Positions 63,359 through 64,000 of a stretch of 64,000 nt of DNA are shown one piece after another (position 1 is the stretch's first letter; the number at the start of each line of letters is the position of its first letter). The notes below the pieces were generated by a model, which was not told the origin of the DNA, did not search any database, and saw only the letters and a program-made list of their open reading frames with translations. The position numbers and the translations under genes were made by a program. Origin of the DNA: Amorphophallus konjac (lineage: Eukaryota > Streptophyta > Magnoliopsida > Alismatales > Araceae). The stretch lies in the NCBI GenBank assembly GCA_022559845.1, contig JAHNEJ010001605.1, positions 62,001 through 126,000 of the forward strand, given 5' to 3'.

Positions 63359-64000
63359 TGCCCCCGGACAGGGGTATATTTGTTGGCTTCATATGCCCCC
63401 AGATTGGGGTGTATGTCTTGCTTCGAATGCCCTCAAGCCGGAGTGTATTTCTTCACTTTAAATGCCCCCGGGACGGGGTATATTTCTTGCTTCAACCGCC
63501 CCCCGGCGTGGGTGTATGTTTTTGCTTCTCATTCCCCCGAGCCGGGTGTATTTCTTGCTTTAGATGCCCCCGAGACGGGGTTCATGTTGGCTTCATATGC
63601 CCCCGGGACGGGGTCTATTATTTCATTTTGTGAGCCCCCAGGCGGGGTATATTATTCACCTCTTGTGCCCCCTAGGCCGAGGTGTATGTCTTGTTTCGTA
63701 TGCCCCCAGATTGGGGTGTATCTTTTTTGATGCCCCCGGGCCAGGGTGCATTATTCTCCCTTTTTTATGTGCCCCCATGCAGGGTGTACTTTGCTTCATA
63801 TGCCCCCTAGGCGGGGTGTATTATGCCTTCACATGCCTACAGGCCTAGGTGCATTGCTTTTCTTCAAAAGCCCCCGGGACGAGGTATATCTCTTGGCCCA
63901 ACTACCCCCAGGCCGGGGTATACTACTTCTCTTCAAATGCCCCAGGGACGCGGTACATTACTTACTTCAGGTGTCCCCAGGCCGGGGTATGCATTTTTTT
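63359..64000 (+). repeat. 34/35-bp minisatellite, about 18 copies, running off the window
   Basis: 'tgcccccgggacggggtata' with variants recurs every 34-35 bases (63360, 63395, 63429, 63464 and on). The core CCCC-GGGAC-GGGG is an inverted repeat. Open frames with PG-rich repeats come from the array and are not genes. Confidence 0.93.

Noticed and set aside
63359..63848. Open frames with repeated PG- and GV-rich peptides
   Set aside because: They follow from translating the 34/35-bp array, are open in several frames, and have no start context or non-repeat coding part.

Overview
This is nuclear DNA of a flowering plant. The exons are spliced with GT-AG introns, the intergenic DNA is AT-rich, and all the mobile elements belong to plant lineages: Tekay-like Ty3, Tork-like Ty1/copia, L1-like and RTE LINEs, and hAT. 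The strongly GC-rich first exons of both intact genes lean towards a monocot. The species cannot be read from the window.

Layout. Bases 1-4225 hold the 3' end of a Tekay/Del-type Ty3 retrotransposon: the end of pol, a polypurine tract and a long LTR. From 4226 to 7900 come microsatellites, a C2-domain gene fragment and a small hAT MITE. The first complete gene is a three-exon REF/SRPP-like stress and lipid-droplet protein (8563-9691, 245 aa). Its promoter has a TATA box and ABRE, DRE and CRE-like words. From 9930 to 14480 the sequence is AT-rich intergenic DNA with a few old repeats.

The second complete gene is plastid ClpR3 (CLPR3): nine coding exons from 14635 to 45289, 339 aa, all in frame. 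It encodes a non-catalytic subunit of the plastid Clp protease core. Its introns are packed with transposons. Intron 4 (19.3 kb) holds an L1-like LINE that was later hit by a hAT MITE and by a Tork-type copia element with an uninterrupted 1288-codon gag-pol. Next to it is a second hAT-type element that was itself invaded by an RTE LINE (in turn hit by another hAT MITE) and by a 5.05-kb hAT element with a six-exon transposase carrying one in-frame stop. Target-site duplications (TSDs) are readable for nearly every layer, so the order of insertion can be reconstructed.

From 46 to 64 kb I see no intact host gene. There is a frameshifted gene remnant (46.1-47.0 kb) and a region of minisatellites (32/33, 34/35, 45, 58 and 120 bp units) that looks like the 3' part and LTR of a large retrotransposon. 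Into this region an 8.5-kb LTR element with no visible RT or integrase core has inserted (53965-62458, TSD gtcct). That element carries a nested solo LTR (56598-58995, TSD ccagg).

The most unusual theme is a set of hAT-type elements. They share similar short termini and 8-bp TSDs, but each type is filled near its ends with its own palindromic word: GGTACC, CGATCGG-like, TTTCGGCCGAAA, or TTCGAATCG.
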